Positions 19,966 to 32,070 of a stretch of DNA of 64,000 bases are shown one piece after another. Every line of letters begins with the position of its first letter. The first letter of the stretch is position 1. The translations under genes were made by a program, and so were the position numbers. Below the pieces are notes generated by a model. That model saw only the letters and a list, made by a program, of their open reading frames with translations, was not told the origin of the DNA and did no database searches. The stretch comes from Sternotherus odoratus (lineage: Eukaryota; Chordata; Testudines; Kinosternidae). Location: positions 1,379,001-1,443,000 of the forward strand of contig JAVMKO010000006.1 in NCBI GenBank assembly GCA_032164245.1, in the 5' to 3' direction.

Positions 19966-21347
19966 AGTGATGGGTTCGGTCACAGAGCCCCCTTGGGACT
20001 GTCACCCGATGTGCTGAAATTACCTTTGAGCCTGTTGTCTTTGTCAGCTTGGGACTCCAGGACCCTGCCTTGCTGAGCCAGACACAGACCCAGGGGCTGA
20101 ACCACTCCCCAAAGGTGCAGATTTAACTGAAAACAGTTCAGCAAGTGCTCCTGTCTCCAGCACCCAAACACCCAGCTCTCAATGGGATCCAAACCCCAAA
20201 TATATCCATTGTACTCTATATAAAGGACTAGGAGATAAATCCATTAAATCCAAATAAATCCATTGTACTCTATATAAAGGTTATACAGGGTAAACTCATA
20301 AATTGTCCACCCTCTATAACACTGATAGAGAGAGATGCACAGTTGTTTGCTCCCCCAGCTATTAATCACTTACTCTGGGTTAATTAATAAACAAAAGTAT
20401 AAAAAGTAGGATTTAAGTGGTTTAAAGTCATAATGGAACAAAGTAAATTATCAAGCAAAATAAAACAAAATACACAAGAAATAAGCCTAATACATGAAGA
20501 AAACTAGGAAACGTGTGGCACCTTAGAGACTAACCAATTTATTTCAGCATAAGCTTTCGTGGGCTATAGCCCACTTCATGCATAGAATGGAACACACAGA
20601 AGTAAGATGCATTTATATACGCAGAACTTTTTGTGTATTTCTGTGTGTAAGATGCCACAAGTATTCCTTGTTTTCTTTACAGATACAGACTAACACGGCT
20701 GCTAATCTTAAAACTAATACATTGAGCAATCAAATACAGATAAACCTCACCCTGAGAGATGTTCCAATAAGCTTCTTTCACAGACTAGACTCCTTCCTAG
20801 TCTGGATCCAATCCTTTCCCCTGAGAGAAATTGTTAGGTCCAGCTCAGGTGGTAACGAGGGGATTTATCATGACTGGCAATCCCCCTTTATTCTGTTCCA
20901 CCTCCTTTTATCGCTTAGGCACAAGGTGGAACTATTTTGCTTCTCTGTATTCCCACCCCCTCCTAATAAGAACCATATTTAAGATAGATTCCAGTTCAGA
21001 TGACATGATCACATGTCACTGTAAGACCTTCTTCTTCATTACCTAGTAGCTGAAAGACAGGGATGCAGGACGGCTTGCAGGTAAACAAACCCTGACAGTT
21101 TCATTGATTCTAAAGCACCCTTAATGTTTCCACTTAACATGTTTACATCAGTAACACAAGTTTATATCTTCGTCTCCTAACACCGGACACAGAAATAATA
21201 CAGGCAAACAAATAGGATGAATGCACTCAGTAGATCAAAACCTTTGTAATCATACCATACAAGAGACCTTTTGCATGAAGCATATTCCAGTTACATCATA
21301 TTCACACTTATAAACATTTCCATAAAACACATGGAGGGCAGCATCAC
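19966..21347 (-). mobile_element. LTR family 2, solo, carrying a 218-bp retroposon insertion
   Basis: A roughly 1.16-kb LTR-like unit (1.38 kb with its insertion), flanked by GGGGCT at 19960-19965 and 21348-21353. A 5-bp target duplication lies within that 6-bp match. Read on the - strand it starts near GTGATGCTGCC and ends near CCCATCAC. I recognise the general sequence as an abundant turtle-type LTR, without a database check. A 23-bp direct repeat (20204-20226 and 20258-20280) shows a local 54-bp duplication. No gag/pol/env lies on either side. Orientation is inferred from this recognition, not from coding sequence. Confidence 0.65.
20496..20713 (-). mobile_element. Retroposed repeat with internal inversion, inside the LTR
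   Basis: Flanked by perfect 9-bp duplications CTAATACAT (20487-20495 and 20714-20722). The left part (20510-20648) reads CACCTTAGAGACTAAC... AAGCTTTCGTGGGC on the + strand. The right part (20648-20713) carries CCACAAGTATTCC and ACAGACTAACACGGCTGCT in the opposite sense of the same family and ends in AAAA. Other copies of the left part occur, all in the same orientation, at 28296-28345, 49150-49230 and 51260-51400. The head-inverted structure plus a 9-bp duplication fits LINE-driven insertion with 5' inversion (twin priming). The family is not named here. Confidence 0.7.
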
Positions 21348-21678
21348 GGGGCTGTCACTTGTGCCCCAGATTTTAAGGAGCTGGCATGCCTAGCAGGGTC
21401 TGGACCCCTTTCCCTGGAGACCGAGAAGGAGAAAGCCTCCTAAGAAGAGCACTAGGGAAGTGTAGCTGTCTGCATTGATGTATAATTTGCATTTGAATTT
21501 GCAGTGGTAACACATAATCAAACGTCAGGAAAACCTCCCTGAAAGTGTTGTCTTTACAAGAGGTGCTGACAATATTTAGCTAGTTCATGGATTATGAGTG
21601 AACTTTCATTCATTTTTATACAGAGAGAGATTTAATGAACATTTTCCTATAGAGATTGTGTCATTGTATTGTATGATT
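21348..21678. other. No gene recognised
   Basis: Unique-looking AT-rich flank between LTR and CR1. Confidence 0.4.
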
Positions 21679-22806
21679 GTATCACAGTATTCTTGCCATC
21701 GAGTTAAAGAACTATGGGCTTGATGAATGGACTATAAGGTGGATAGAAAGCTGGCTGGATCGTCTGGCTCAACGAGTAGTGGTCAATGGCTCCATGTCTA
21801 GTTGGCAGCTGGTATTGAGTGGAGTGCCCCAAGGTTCGGTCCTGGGGTCAGTTTTATTCAATATCTTTATCAATGATCTCGAGGATGGTGTGGACTGCAC
21901 TCTCAGCAAGTTTGCAGATGACACTAAACTGGGAGGAGTGGTAGATACACTGGAGGGAAGGGATAGGATACAGAGGGAACTAGACAAATTAGACGATTGA
22001 GATAAAAGAAATCTGAGGATGTTCAAAAAAGCAAGTGCTGCATTTAGGATGGAAGAATCCCATGCACTGCTACAGACTAGGGACCGAATGGCTAGGCAGC
22101 AGTTCTGCAGAAAAGGACCTGGGGATTACAGTGGACGAGAAGCTGGATATGAATCAGCAGTGTGCCCTTGTTACCAAGAAGGCTAATGGCATATTGGGCT
22201 GCATTAGTATGAGCATTGTCAGCAGATCGAGGGAAGTCGTTATTCCCCTCTGTTTGGCAGTTGTGAGGCCGCATTTAGATTAGTTTGTCCATTTTTGAGC
22301 TCCCCACTACCGAAGGGATGTGGACAAATGGGACAGAGTCCAGAGGAGGGCAACAAAAAGGATTAGGGGGCTGGGGCACATGACTTATGAGGAGAGGCTG
22401 AGGGAACCGAGATTGTTTAGTCTGCAGACGAAAAGAGCGAGGAGAAGAGTCAGGGGCGATTTGGTAGCAGCCTTCAAGTACCTGAAAGGGATTTCTAAAG
22501 AGGATGGATCTAGACTGTTCTCAGTGACAGCAGATGACCGAACAAGGAGTAATGGTCTCAAGTTGCAGTGGGGAAGGTTTAGGTTGGATATTAAGAAAAG
22601 CTTTTTCACTAGGAGGGTGGTGAAGCATTGGAATGGGGTCCCTAGGAAGGTGGTGGAATCACTTTCCTTGGAGGTTTTTAAGGTCAGGCATGACAAAGCC
22701 CTGGCTGGGATGATTTAGTTGGGGATTGGTCCTGCTTTGAGCAGGGGGTTGGACTTAATACCTCCTGAGGTCCCTTCCAACCCTGATATTCTATGATTCT
22801 ATGATT
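21679..22806 (+). mobile_element. CR1 LINE, 5'-truncated copy with intact ATTCTATG tail
   Basis: Begins within the reverse transcriptase palm and continues to the true 3' end. Pieces of ORF2 remain open. The frame at 21677-22000 has [34 protein letters not shown] and FADDTKLGG. The frame at 22035-22283 has [13 protein letters not shown]. The frame at 22320-22718 has VQRRATKRIRGLG and RSNGLKLQ. Frameshifts separate them. The 3' UTR (22720-22790) has GTCCTGCTTTGAGCAGGGGG and AGGTCCCTTCCAACCC, followed by TATTCTATGATTCTATGAT (22788-22806). Same group as 10346-11791 and 39561-39836; the SINE at 61669 shares this tail. Confidence 0.92.
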
Positions 22807-22830
22807 TTTGTTCTCTCTGAGATTTATGTA

Positions 22831-22955
22831 GGAGAATAGGCTAATATAGATATTTTGTTCCCTTTCCTGTATATAAAAGCTCTGGTCTGTACCACAGCAG
22901 AGAGTAAGCTGAGGTACAGGAAAGGGAACAAAATATCTATGTTAGCCTGTTCTCC
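22831..22955. repeat. Near-perfect inverted repeat (41-bp arms, 43-bp loop)
   Basis: Arms at 22831-22871 and 22915-22955 are complementary at 39 of 41 positions. The two mismatches would be G-U pairs in RNA transcribed from the + strand. The loop contains TATATAAAAG (22870-22879, partly overlapping the left arm) and a small inner stem (CTCTG/CAGAG). It lies 25 bp after the CR1 tail. There is no TA or 8-bp duplication at its edges, so it does not behave as a standard MITE insertion. Confidence 0.9.
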
Positions 22956-23397
22956 AAACCCATTAGCCCCAGGCATGTCTGACCATGGTGGTTCTCAGTC
23001 CCAGCAGATGTAAAACTGCTGAGAAATGATTCACTAGTGAGCAGTTCAAATGATGCACCTTGGGGAATGGGCACATTTAGTTTCAAAGGTTGACATTCTG
23101 AAGCCTTAAAAATGCATCAAACATCCTTTAGCATCAGGAAAGATGGTTCGGTGTTTCATTCCTTTGCCCACAGGCATGTTCAAGTGCACTCAGATTTAAG
23201 GTACTATTAAAATCACAGCACTTTATGTCTTCACACAATCGGCTTCTGAGCCAGAAAATATGGTGTGCTTGAATTCTGAGCATCATTATTAATATTCTGT
23301 AAGCTTAGTGCTTCAAGTGCTGAGGAACTCACAAGAATAGAGGCTTAACATCATTTTGTACCAGGATCACAGCACCTAACCTGTTTAACTCGTCCCT

Positions 23398-23398
<1 letters not shown>
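22956..23398. other. No gene recognised
   Basis: Unique-looking sequence. Confidence 0.4.

Positions 23399-23434
<36 letters not shown>
23399..23434. repeat. (CA)n microsatellite
   Basis: Eighteen uninterrupted CA units; probably polymorphic in length. Confidence 0.97.
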
Positions 23435-23437
<3 letters not shown>

Positions 23438-24045
23438 CGAGATCTCGGTGAGAACAGGGATAAAGCAATGCAAAAGAAGAAATAATTGACTTCTAAACTT
23501 TTGTCATAGTGGTGCTGTAAGATACATTTCCTCTTGTGTTAGAAAACTGGGACATGATGAGATTGTGATTGATATCTTGTATTAGGCAAGAACACCATGG
23601 AAGTCAATGGAAACAGTACTCAGACAACTAAGGTCATCAGAATTTATAATGGTATTTTTTCTATTCTGTGCTGTCCGAGACACTTATATTGTGACCAGCT
23701 CTGAGGTGTCGAGCACTTACCATAGCTGAGATGTTCTCATGAAAAGTGTAGGATTTTTTTAAATAAATCTATTTATTTTTGAGAAGAGATTGAGTCATGA
23801 AAACATCTTTATTAACAAGGAGGCAGCTCAGATACAGAGGTAATGCTGTTCCTTTTGGCATTCTCCCTGGGTCATTTACAGACAGCTCTTGCTATGCTGC
23901 ATGGACTGATTCCCGCGCCATTGGCTGGAGTGATTCTGAAATTTACCAAAGAATGGAAAGTCCCCAAATGTTAACAAGCCAACTGATTTTGGAGGTATTT
24001 GGAAGCTCCTCTCATAAGGAGACATTTGTTTAAATTAATCCCAAT
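23435..24045. other. No gene recognised
   Basis: AT-rich unique-looking DNA. Confidence 0.4.
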
Positions 24046-25215
24046 GCTTTTCCCAGACTCTGCATGCCAGGAGCCAAGTCAAACTTATTTCCTTTGCACC
24101 TCGGCTGCTGTCAAGGCCCTGAGCTCTACATCCTGCGTCAAAGCTTACCCACCTCCAAGGCCTTTCTAGCGAACAGTAAGATGTCCGCCCTCGCATGGAA
24201 GGCCTTCCTGGTCTGAAAAGCTCAGGACTTCTCCTGGGGGTTCCCCAGCTGGTAGCCAAAGAGCCCCTCTCCTGAATGTGGAGGGGAGAAAAGCCATGTG
24301 GTCGTCTGAGAGGAACTCTGGGATGCAGGCTGCACCGTTTCAGGTATTCCCTGCACGTGCTCATTCCAGGGCACCCACTCACTCTCTGACTGCCAGCCAT
24401 CACCTCTCCTGGGCAGAGACCCATTTCCTCTTCCCTCCTGACTGGGGGGTTTCAAGGCTGCACAGTGCCCAGCCTTATACATCAATACCCTCAGGAAACC
24501 AGTCTGCACTTTGCTTTCTCTCCCAGGGCTCTGACAAGAGTATTGCCAGCCATTACAAGGGACCACACAGCTCTTTCTAAGCAAGCACATTTATTCTTAG
24601 GGAAAAAGCTTTACAAAGGAAACCTATAAAAAACAATAGAGGCCCCTGCACACATGCTAACTGCTCACCAGAACTCACCTGTGAATCTCAGGGTCCTAGT
24701 AGCCCAAAGTCCTTCCCAGCCTTCCACAAACATCGGGGCCCCTTTGATCAGAAGGCCCTGTCCATGTACTGGATCAGAAAGAAGGCCCTGAGGTAGTTTA
24801 CTCACAACCTTTTTATGCCAAAAGACCTTTTGTTGATTCTCTTGGTCTCTGGAAAACCCAGTTCCAACCCATATGTGCAAACCGGCCTAGGGAACGGCAC
24901 CTCTCTGGAGGGGGTTATCACCTATGTGAGTCACTCACAATATTTAAATATTTAAATCCTGGTGGAGCTGTAGTAACCCTCACCTCTGGAGTGTCACACA
25001 ATCCCTGGTCCTCAGTGATCCATAGACCCTTCAGAAACGTAATACAGTGTGGTGCCCAGTGACTCCGCATGTGCTTGCAATCTCTGTCTCGCGGATCAGA
25101 TCTCCAAGGTGCCACCCAGGAGTATTGGCAAGAGACCCTGTCTAGCCTGCAGAGGGATCATTCACAGGTACTCTGTTGCCAGACCCAGTCAGAGGAGGAA
25201 TGACCTTGAAACCTG
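24046..25215 (-). mobile_element. Candidate LTR-like unit, edges unresolved
   Basis: A block richer in G+C than its flanks. On the - strand it has an AATAAATGTGCTTGC signal (about 24584-24598) followed by a GTGTGGTCCC-like stretch, the layout of an LTR polyadenylation region. The text has the general look of abundant turtle LTRs. I could not find TG...CA ends bordered by a target duplication, so the limits are approximate and the call is weak. Confidence 0.3.
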
Positions 25216-28200
25216 AGTGTGTCAGAGACTGTTCAAGATATCCGTGCAATCACTGGCAATACTAGGGAAGAGAGAATATTTAACATTCACCAGGAACATA
25301 CACTATGCAAGGCAGGTGCGTGGCTGGGAAAACAGGAACAGGCTGAGGCAAGTCAGATGCTGCAGTTTTATTTTGTCACTCGATTTTCATGCTGTGTTCT
25401 AAAGAAAGTGTTCCGACACACTAATGTTTGTGAAGTGCTGAAGAGTTTGACTCCTTAGCTTGACTATCAATTTTTTTCTTCTGCTTATGTTGTTCTGTGG
25501 GTTGCAAACAAACAAAAATTCACAACAACTCAGGAAGGGAGAAAAGCCTTCTGAACATCCGAGAAGGATTTGAAGACAATGAAAACATTTTGTTTTTGTC
25601 TTCAAACTCCGGACAAAAGCTTTGTCTCCTTCCCAGAACTAAAACCTGACATTGAAAATATCTGTAGCAAAGAGGGTCACAATAACATTTGTAAAGTACT
25701 TCCATTCAATATAAGAGGTCTTCAAAAATGTATTTCTCCATTAGCTACAGCGTATCATCACCGAGACGGAAGGATTATTGTGAGACAGGCCGCTGGGTGC
25801 ATTAAGCTTGATCATCAGAATCATCTTAATATACTTTTAAAACATTTTAAAATATCGAATTTTACTAGTGAATATCCCCAAGGCAGTAACCTCAGCCCCA
25901 AGTTGTCACTCGTACGGCTCAGTCCTGTAGCTTTTCTGCCTTCCGAATTTCCATGGACTCAATGGGATTTCGGGACATAAGCGTTGATCCAAAATCCCCT
26001 GAAGTCATTGGGGGTCTTTCTACTGAAGTAAGGGGCCTTTGGATCTGGGCCCCTGGGATGAAATTCAGAGTTCCTCCATATAGACCTCTCACTGCTTAGA
26101 CCCCATGTTATCTTTGCTTGGGGGGAAGGTGTGGATACACCAGCTGAACTATTTCTGCGTGGCACGGAGAGCATTGTGTGCCAACTCCAAACAGGCTGAC
26201 ACAGAAAAGGCTCTGAGGTGGGAAGTTGGGCTGTGAGATCTTTCCATACCTGGGTCAGCAGCCTGTGGTAAAGGGCCAACAGCACATCATCGGTGGCCTT
26301 GCGTATATTAAGGAAGCTCCTTGCATTTATGGTATTTAAGTATCTTTTAGGCAGTTGTCTGTGGATTTTGCTTCATGCCAACGTAGTTAGTATTTAGAGC
26401 TGGTTCAAAGACGGTTATTGTCGGTGTTGATGAGGATTTCCATTGTGCAGGTTTGGACGGAGATGGTTTTTCATTTATTAAAATCACTGAGCTGCAAACA
26501 ATTATCAGTTTATTTTCTTTGTTCCCCCAGGCTCACCAACTCCCCCCCCCCCATCTCCTGTTATTTTCTCCTTCAATTTTACCTCTGAGAAATGGGAAGG
26601 GCAGCAAGAGGAAAAAGCACAAACTGAAACGCAGTCCTTTCTTTTCTTTCTTCTTTTCCAGCAGCTAAACCCATTTTTTTCTTTTTAATGAAAAAATCTT
26701 CATGAGTCCACTTAGCAAGAAAGAGGGAGAGAGAAATTGTTCCTATTTTTCAGCCATTCTAGTTAGTTTATACATAACTTTAAAACATTATTTTATGACG
26801 TTAAAAAAATTCTTGGCTCCACTCATATAGTGCTTCAGCCGTCAGTATCCTCTGACTCCCCTTACCCCAGCCCTGCCCTCCCACACCCCTCACTACTCTC
26901 TGAGCCCCTGGTTCCCGTTTGCAATCTGTTTGGAGCAGGGGGCATAGCACTGGAATTGGTCTGTGAGGCACCTACCAAAGCTTGGGGAAGAGAGGAGGAG
27001 TGTGGCTCAACTGCAATGCACTCAGCTGCTCATAGTTCCTGGGTACCAGGGACAGCCAGGGTGTAAATTAGAGCCAACCCAAGGCTGCTCTAATTTAGAA
27101 AGGGCTAACTAAGCAGGCACCCAGATGTACATGGCTCAGCAATGGAGGAGGGTGTTGAATAGGGCCCCGCATCCCTTTTCTTCACCTCCCTATGGATTTG
27201 GCTTAGTGTCTCATTTGAGTTTCCTCATGCAAATGATCTTGCAGAAATGAAGCCATTGTATGGAGGGAAACTTTGACAGGCTCCCCTCATTAGAGGGTAG
27301 GACCTGATTTCAAGAGAACTGAGTGAATCCCAGGTCTGAGGTGGCTAATCAATGCCTTACAAACAAGGGGTTTCAGTGATTTTTTTAATGTGTGCAACCT
27401 GCCAATGGCCACTTGTACCACAAGTACCCTTTTAATTTCTATGCAATCTAAATAAAAGGTTTAATTTTCAACTGTCTGTGAGATTTCATGGCCATCTGAC
27501 TGCCCTCCTCCATCTCCTGGATTGCTGCCAGTGCATTGCATTGACAGCTAGCTTAAAGCCACTCTGAGAAACAAACAAAATGAATGACTAATACAGACAC
27601 AGTAGTAAATACCAACAGATGAGTGCAAAGGAGGAATGGAATAAATGAGCATTGAAATATGGAGCAGCAAGTCCCATTCTCCAGCTGATCCCATTTTCTA
27701 AATCCACAGTTTTAATTTTAAAGCAGTGTTAAGGAATAAACACCCAACACAGCCAGCGTAACGTCCCGAACAACCTAAAATGCAATATGGGAAAATGAGA
27801 CATGAGAAAAAAATGGATTTTGTCCTGAATATAGCACCTGATTCTCAGACTGCTTTTCCATGGCATCTGTACTGTTCAAATGATGTATTTCTTTTTCTGA
27901 TCTTGCAAACTCCTAATGAACAATGTGTATATTTGAGGTGTGATTAACTGACCAGCGCTGTTCGTCCTTGTGAAGGATTCGGGACTTTCTTATAATGCCG
28001 CCCTCCTCCTCCCTGACCAGGTTTTGCTGTTGCTGATCCTAGTGACCCCCTGGGTAATTCCGTCAGAAGCTCTCAAAGAACCCAGGAAAGTGGGTTGCAG
28101 CAGGGTTAGTTGTTTTATTTCAAGCCTTTTTAAAGAAACCGAATCAAAAACCTCACACAGTCTTCCCGGAGCCTGTACAAGCTGAGTAGCCCCTACCCCA

Positions 28201-28270
28201 TATCTGTCCCACACACCAGAAAGTTCAGCAGCCCAAACTTCCCTGGCTCTTACCTTTTGAGCCTACGTGT
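25216..28270. other. No gene recognised; about 3 kb of mostly unique DNA
   Basis: Contains a C-run near 26538-26550 and several short non-coding open frames (for example 25570-25980) with no recognisable motif. Nothing that I can place as a repeat or an exon. Confidence 0.4.
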
Positions 28271-28350
28271 CACAGCAAGGACAAGAACAGGAGTACTTGT
28301 GGCACCTTAGAGACTAACACATTTATTTCAGCATAAGCTTTCATAGGACA
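28271..28350 (-). mobile_element. Fragment of the CACCTTAGAGACTAAC repeat family
   Basis: 28296-28345 shares GTACTTGTGGCACCTTAGAG and the ATTTATTTCAGCATAAGCTT block with 20510-20550 and 51265-51320. It breaks off at AAGCTTTCATAGGA, where a different repeat begins. Confidence 0.7.
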
Positions 28351-28765
28351 AGGGTGGTCAGACCTGGTGGTCAGAACAGGAGTCAGCCCAAGGGCAGAAT
28401 TGGAGGCGAGCCAGGGGCGAACCTAGAGACAGGTGTCAGGAGACAGTCTGTGTCCAGTTACCAGGTGATTGGGGTTGGGCACCAGGTTATAGACTGTGAT
28501 CGAATAGTGAAGTCGAGGAAAGCCAAGGTCGGGAGCCAGAGTCTAGGGTCTATCGCAAGCAGTCAGGGTCTGGAGTGTTGTTGCTCAGACAGCTCCCTGG
28601 TTTATATACTGGTATTGGCCAATCAGAGGGCGGTGAGGGGCTGCCACTCCGGTCCTGTTGGGTGGGACCTCCTGCTGAGCCCAGCCTCACAAGGTCGTCC
28701 CATGTGAGCCCAGCCTAAGCCAAAGTCTTTGTCCCTCATACAAGACCTATGGTCCTCTCATCACG
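28351..28765 (-). mobile_element. Candidate LTR or other promoter-bearing repeat
   Basis: On the - strand a CCAAT box (GATTGGCCAATACC) is followed closely by TATATAAACC (about 28601-28625), a promoter-like arrangement seen in LTRs. The edges are abrupt, the left one falling in the previous repeat. No target duplication was found and no coding part is present. Confidence 0.35.
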
Positions 28766-29255
28766 ACTGGGACATTCTCCCATGTTTAGCTCTCCAAAGG
28801 CCCCTAGATCCCCACTTGGAGTCTGGGAGCAGCTAGAGACATGCCACACGCATTGTCGGTGTCAAATCCTGAACAGAATGTGGTTTGATTTTGTGCGATA
28901 GGCTGTGACTTCACAAGAACAGGCAATTTAAATCATACAAACAACATTTTTAAAAACTTACATTAGCTCAGTAGTTTCCTTTGCCATGGCAGGACCCCAC
29001 TCCTGCACTCTGTACCCTGAAGCCCCCCTGCCACCTAGCAATATGGACAAGATAGTCATGTCCCCTTGACAGCTATTAATGACCCTCTGTTGGTCACCAC
29101 AACTGCCAGGTTAAGAGCCCCTAAGACTCAGTTGTGCATATTGTTAGTGGGCATCCCTTCTCTTCCCTTCCTTCCCTTCCCTTCTCTTCTCTCTCCAGTG
29201 TCACACACTGGACCCATCACTATGCTATGAGTGCCATTTTATTTGTTACCCTCTC
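28766..29255. other. No gene recognised; includes a pyrimidine tract
   Basis: Unique-looking DNA with a (CCTTCC/TTCCC)-type pyrimidine-rich run at about 29156-29197. Confidence 0.5.
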
Positions 29256-29345
29256 TTTTTCCATCTTGTCTCTAGCCAGCCTGTGAGCTCTTCACGGCAG
29301 GGACCATATTGTCTTCGGTGTTTGCAGTGATCTCCACACAGAGCC
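29256..29345 (+). mobile_element. Possible MIR/CORE-SINE 3' fragment
   Basis: GAGCTCTTCACGGCAGGGAC and the following TCTT...TGTTTGCAGTG pattern match the common 3' part of ancient SINEs (agctctt..ggcagggacc). Short and diverged. Confidence 0.4.
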
Positions 29346-30720
29346 CCACTAAGTCACGGGTTCCAAAGCCCAGGGTTGTTCCCACATCCTGGTCTATAAT
29401 CTCAAGATGTTATCCTCAAGTGATCACAGCCCCTTTCTATTCTCCATTCCCTTCACAGGGAGATGCGAGGTAGGACAGCAATTTGCCTGCACTATTTACA
29501 TATTTGAATTATAAAATCAGAGACAAAACGTGATCTCCAAATTCAGCAGTGCCCATTGCAGTAGAATAACTGTACAAAAGTCAGGACAGAGTACAGTGAC
29601 TCCTAGATAAGACCACACAAATTGTGCCAAAGGGCATTCTGTAAATGTAGACATCATACAAAGCCCCACTCTAATTTACCACTTAGGGCATTATATGGCC
29701 TCCTTATAAAAAAGGTAATGTACATGACTATGTGTAGTGCTGTATTTGTATCAAGATACTAGCAAAGATTAGGCCTGCATTCCTTACAATTAAGATGCAC
29801 TTTACAAAAAGTAAAAGCTTGCAACAGCTGTGCTAGTTACGCGCTAGTTCTGTAATGAAATCAATTATGCAGAATTAGTTTCACTTGGCTCTTTGCCGCT
29901 CACATTAACAGAGTAGAATAACTGTCCCCAAGTGACCGTGTATCAGCAAGATGAACAAAACAATCCTTTCCCCATCCAAATGATGATCACTAACCCCATA
30001 ATATCATTTGGATGCGACAGGATTGACCTGAGCGTAATATCAAGATTCACACGTCTCCTGTGTAGGAGTTGGGAGAGAGTGGTAAAATGAGGAATCCTCT
30101 CATACACATTTTTGCATTTTTCCACATATTTTGGGGGGTATTAGAAAATTGAGACTTTCACAGAGGTTTATGTATAATTCCACCATTTTTTTTCACAGTA
30201 ACACGCTGTGAAGTTACATCTAATGAGATTTTGATTACTTCACAAGTGCCAGCAATAGGCATATTTACATAGAGGGAAGGCGGAAAAAGAGAATAATTAT
30301 TTTTAAAATGTTTTTACAGGAAAAATATCTTAAATAAAACCAATGGTACCAAATGGTGCCTCAGTGTGGTTTGACATTTTGCTTCTGGCATTTGTTCAAC
30401 AACGTACAATGTTGTGTTACTGTAGAACATGTCAGCTTGATAGTTAATTTTTTTTATAGGTAAACGAAATATGGAGACGTTACAGGGGTAAATGTTTCCC
30501 GGCCTCCTGTCTCCTCCCATATAAAGTCCAAGTTACATGAGTTTTGTGGGACTGGGTGCTGAAGGGACAGAATATTCTCTCCATCTCAGTGGCAAAGTGC
30601 AGGACACCAACGGTTGCCTAGCGCAGGGTTGAACTACAACATGTGGCCGGCTGTGCACACACATTTTGATGTGGTGTTCCCTGAAATTCCTGGGCTGACT
30701 GGCCACCCTCAAATTCCCTT
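29346..30720. other. No gene recognised
   Basis: AT-rich unique-looking DNA. Confidence 0.4.
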
Positions 30721-30800
30721 ATTGACAGATTCCAAGGCCCGAAGAGACCACTGTGATCATCTTGTCTGACCTCTTGAATCACATAGACCCCAGAACAGAG
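30721..30800 (-). mobile_element. CR1 LINE 3' end fragment, old group
   Basis: AGGCCCGAAGAGACCACTGTGATCATCTTGTCTGACCTC-type text (only parts quoted: GACCACTGTGATCATC, GTCTGACCTC) is the reverse complement of an older CR1 3' UTR. The same text appears at 36768-36830, 43140-43200 and 58190-58260. Confidence 0.7.
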
Positions 30801-32070
30801 AGAGAGCAGTGCAACGGTTTTGTAAACAAACCAAAGCAATCGGGAAGCGGGGGAAGGAATTGTTAATGTCTCAGGTCAACCTAAAATGATATTTTTGCCC
30901 ATTTTAAATTTTTTGGTTTGAACATTTGGTTTTGTTTTTAATTGGGGGAGGGGAGGTTAACTTTTTAAAAACAGTTTTGCAGTATAATTCTGAGAGAAAA
31001 GACATTTTGAATTGGAAAATCATAGCATGTTGTTTCTAAAATGTTGAAATAAAGCAGATTTTTTTTCTTTGGTGTTTTGTTTTTTTTCATTTTGTTTTGT
31101 AGTTTGACTGAAGGAATTCGCTGAATTTGACTCAAATGTGTGAATTGTTTTTGCCAACCCGCCTCAGCATTTTTTGGCATAAACGGGTTTTCCATGAAAA
31201 ATGTTGCCCAGCTGCCCCCACGGGATAGCCCCAGTGCCCTGGAGCAGCTTCTCCAAAGCCTGCCCTGTGCAAAGAGGAACAGCACTGGTGCCCCCGCTCT
31301 CCAGGCCCTGGATGCCTGCACATGGGTTGATGGCCAACATTCTGCCCAATGAAGGTGGTATTAGTTGTACAAAGCAAGAAAATACAATGAGACTCAGGGA
31401 GTCTGAGGTAATGTAAGCACACATATTGTACTGCCCTGCTAAGTGTTCCATCAGAGATTTGCTTTGATTCGCTCTTCTCACCTGCCCCAGTCTCCTGAAC
31501 AGCTCAGACGTTCAAGCATGAACTGGCCTACCAGAATGTTTCTCAGGGAGTCCCAGGATTTGGACATCTCCCAAGATGTTCCCAGGTGATTCCCAGAAGA
31601 GATCAGGAAGCTTTCAACTGCTGTACCATGGCCTCCCTCCAGCACTGTGCTCTGATTTGAGGAGGATATTGTTGTGCAACGGTGCCCTGTGAGAATATTT
31701 AGTCATAATCAGTGGTGTGCAAACACTTTCTAATGTGGACTGAATAGAGTTAAGAAATGTGTGTTCTGGAATTGCTCCGCAAGGGTGCATGGGCCCAGAC
31801 GTTCAAAATGGCCTGAGTCCAGGGAGGGGGATTTGCAGAGGATATCTTTGCAGCAGGTGCCTCATGAAATTCTGTCTGCCGCCTCCAGAATTCCTCCTAG
31901 CTTTCTAGAGGATTCTATTCTGGAGCATTACTGGGTCTCTGCCTACCACTGCATAGTTTGCCAACCTCGAATGGGTTCTCGAGTTATATCATTTTATCAT
32001 AGAGTTAGTAATCAAGCCATAGCACTTCGTCATTTCAGATAGTTCTGTTGTTTGAAGGGGGTGGGGCCAT
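30801..32070. other. No gene recognised
   Basis: T-rich stretch to 31130, then mixed sequence with overlapping short frames on both strands around 31130-31480 that show no domain. A CAGTGGTGTGCAAAC word at 31709 resembles a hAT end but has no convincing partner. Confidence 0.4.

Noticed and set aside
24109..24116. TGTCAAGG as the left end of a family 1 LTR
   Set aside because: The following sequence does not match family 1, and no end with a matching GCTGC duplication was found downstream.
25570..25980. 136-codon + strand frame as a possible exon
   Set aside because: No recognisable motif, no convincing splice-site context and no neighbouring candidate exons.
31709..31952. Possible hAT MITE starting CAGTGGTGTGCAAAC and ending near TACCACTG
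   Set aside because: Only about 7 bp of the ends match and the flanking 8-mers differ, so an element could not be supported.
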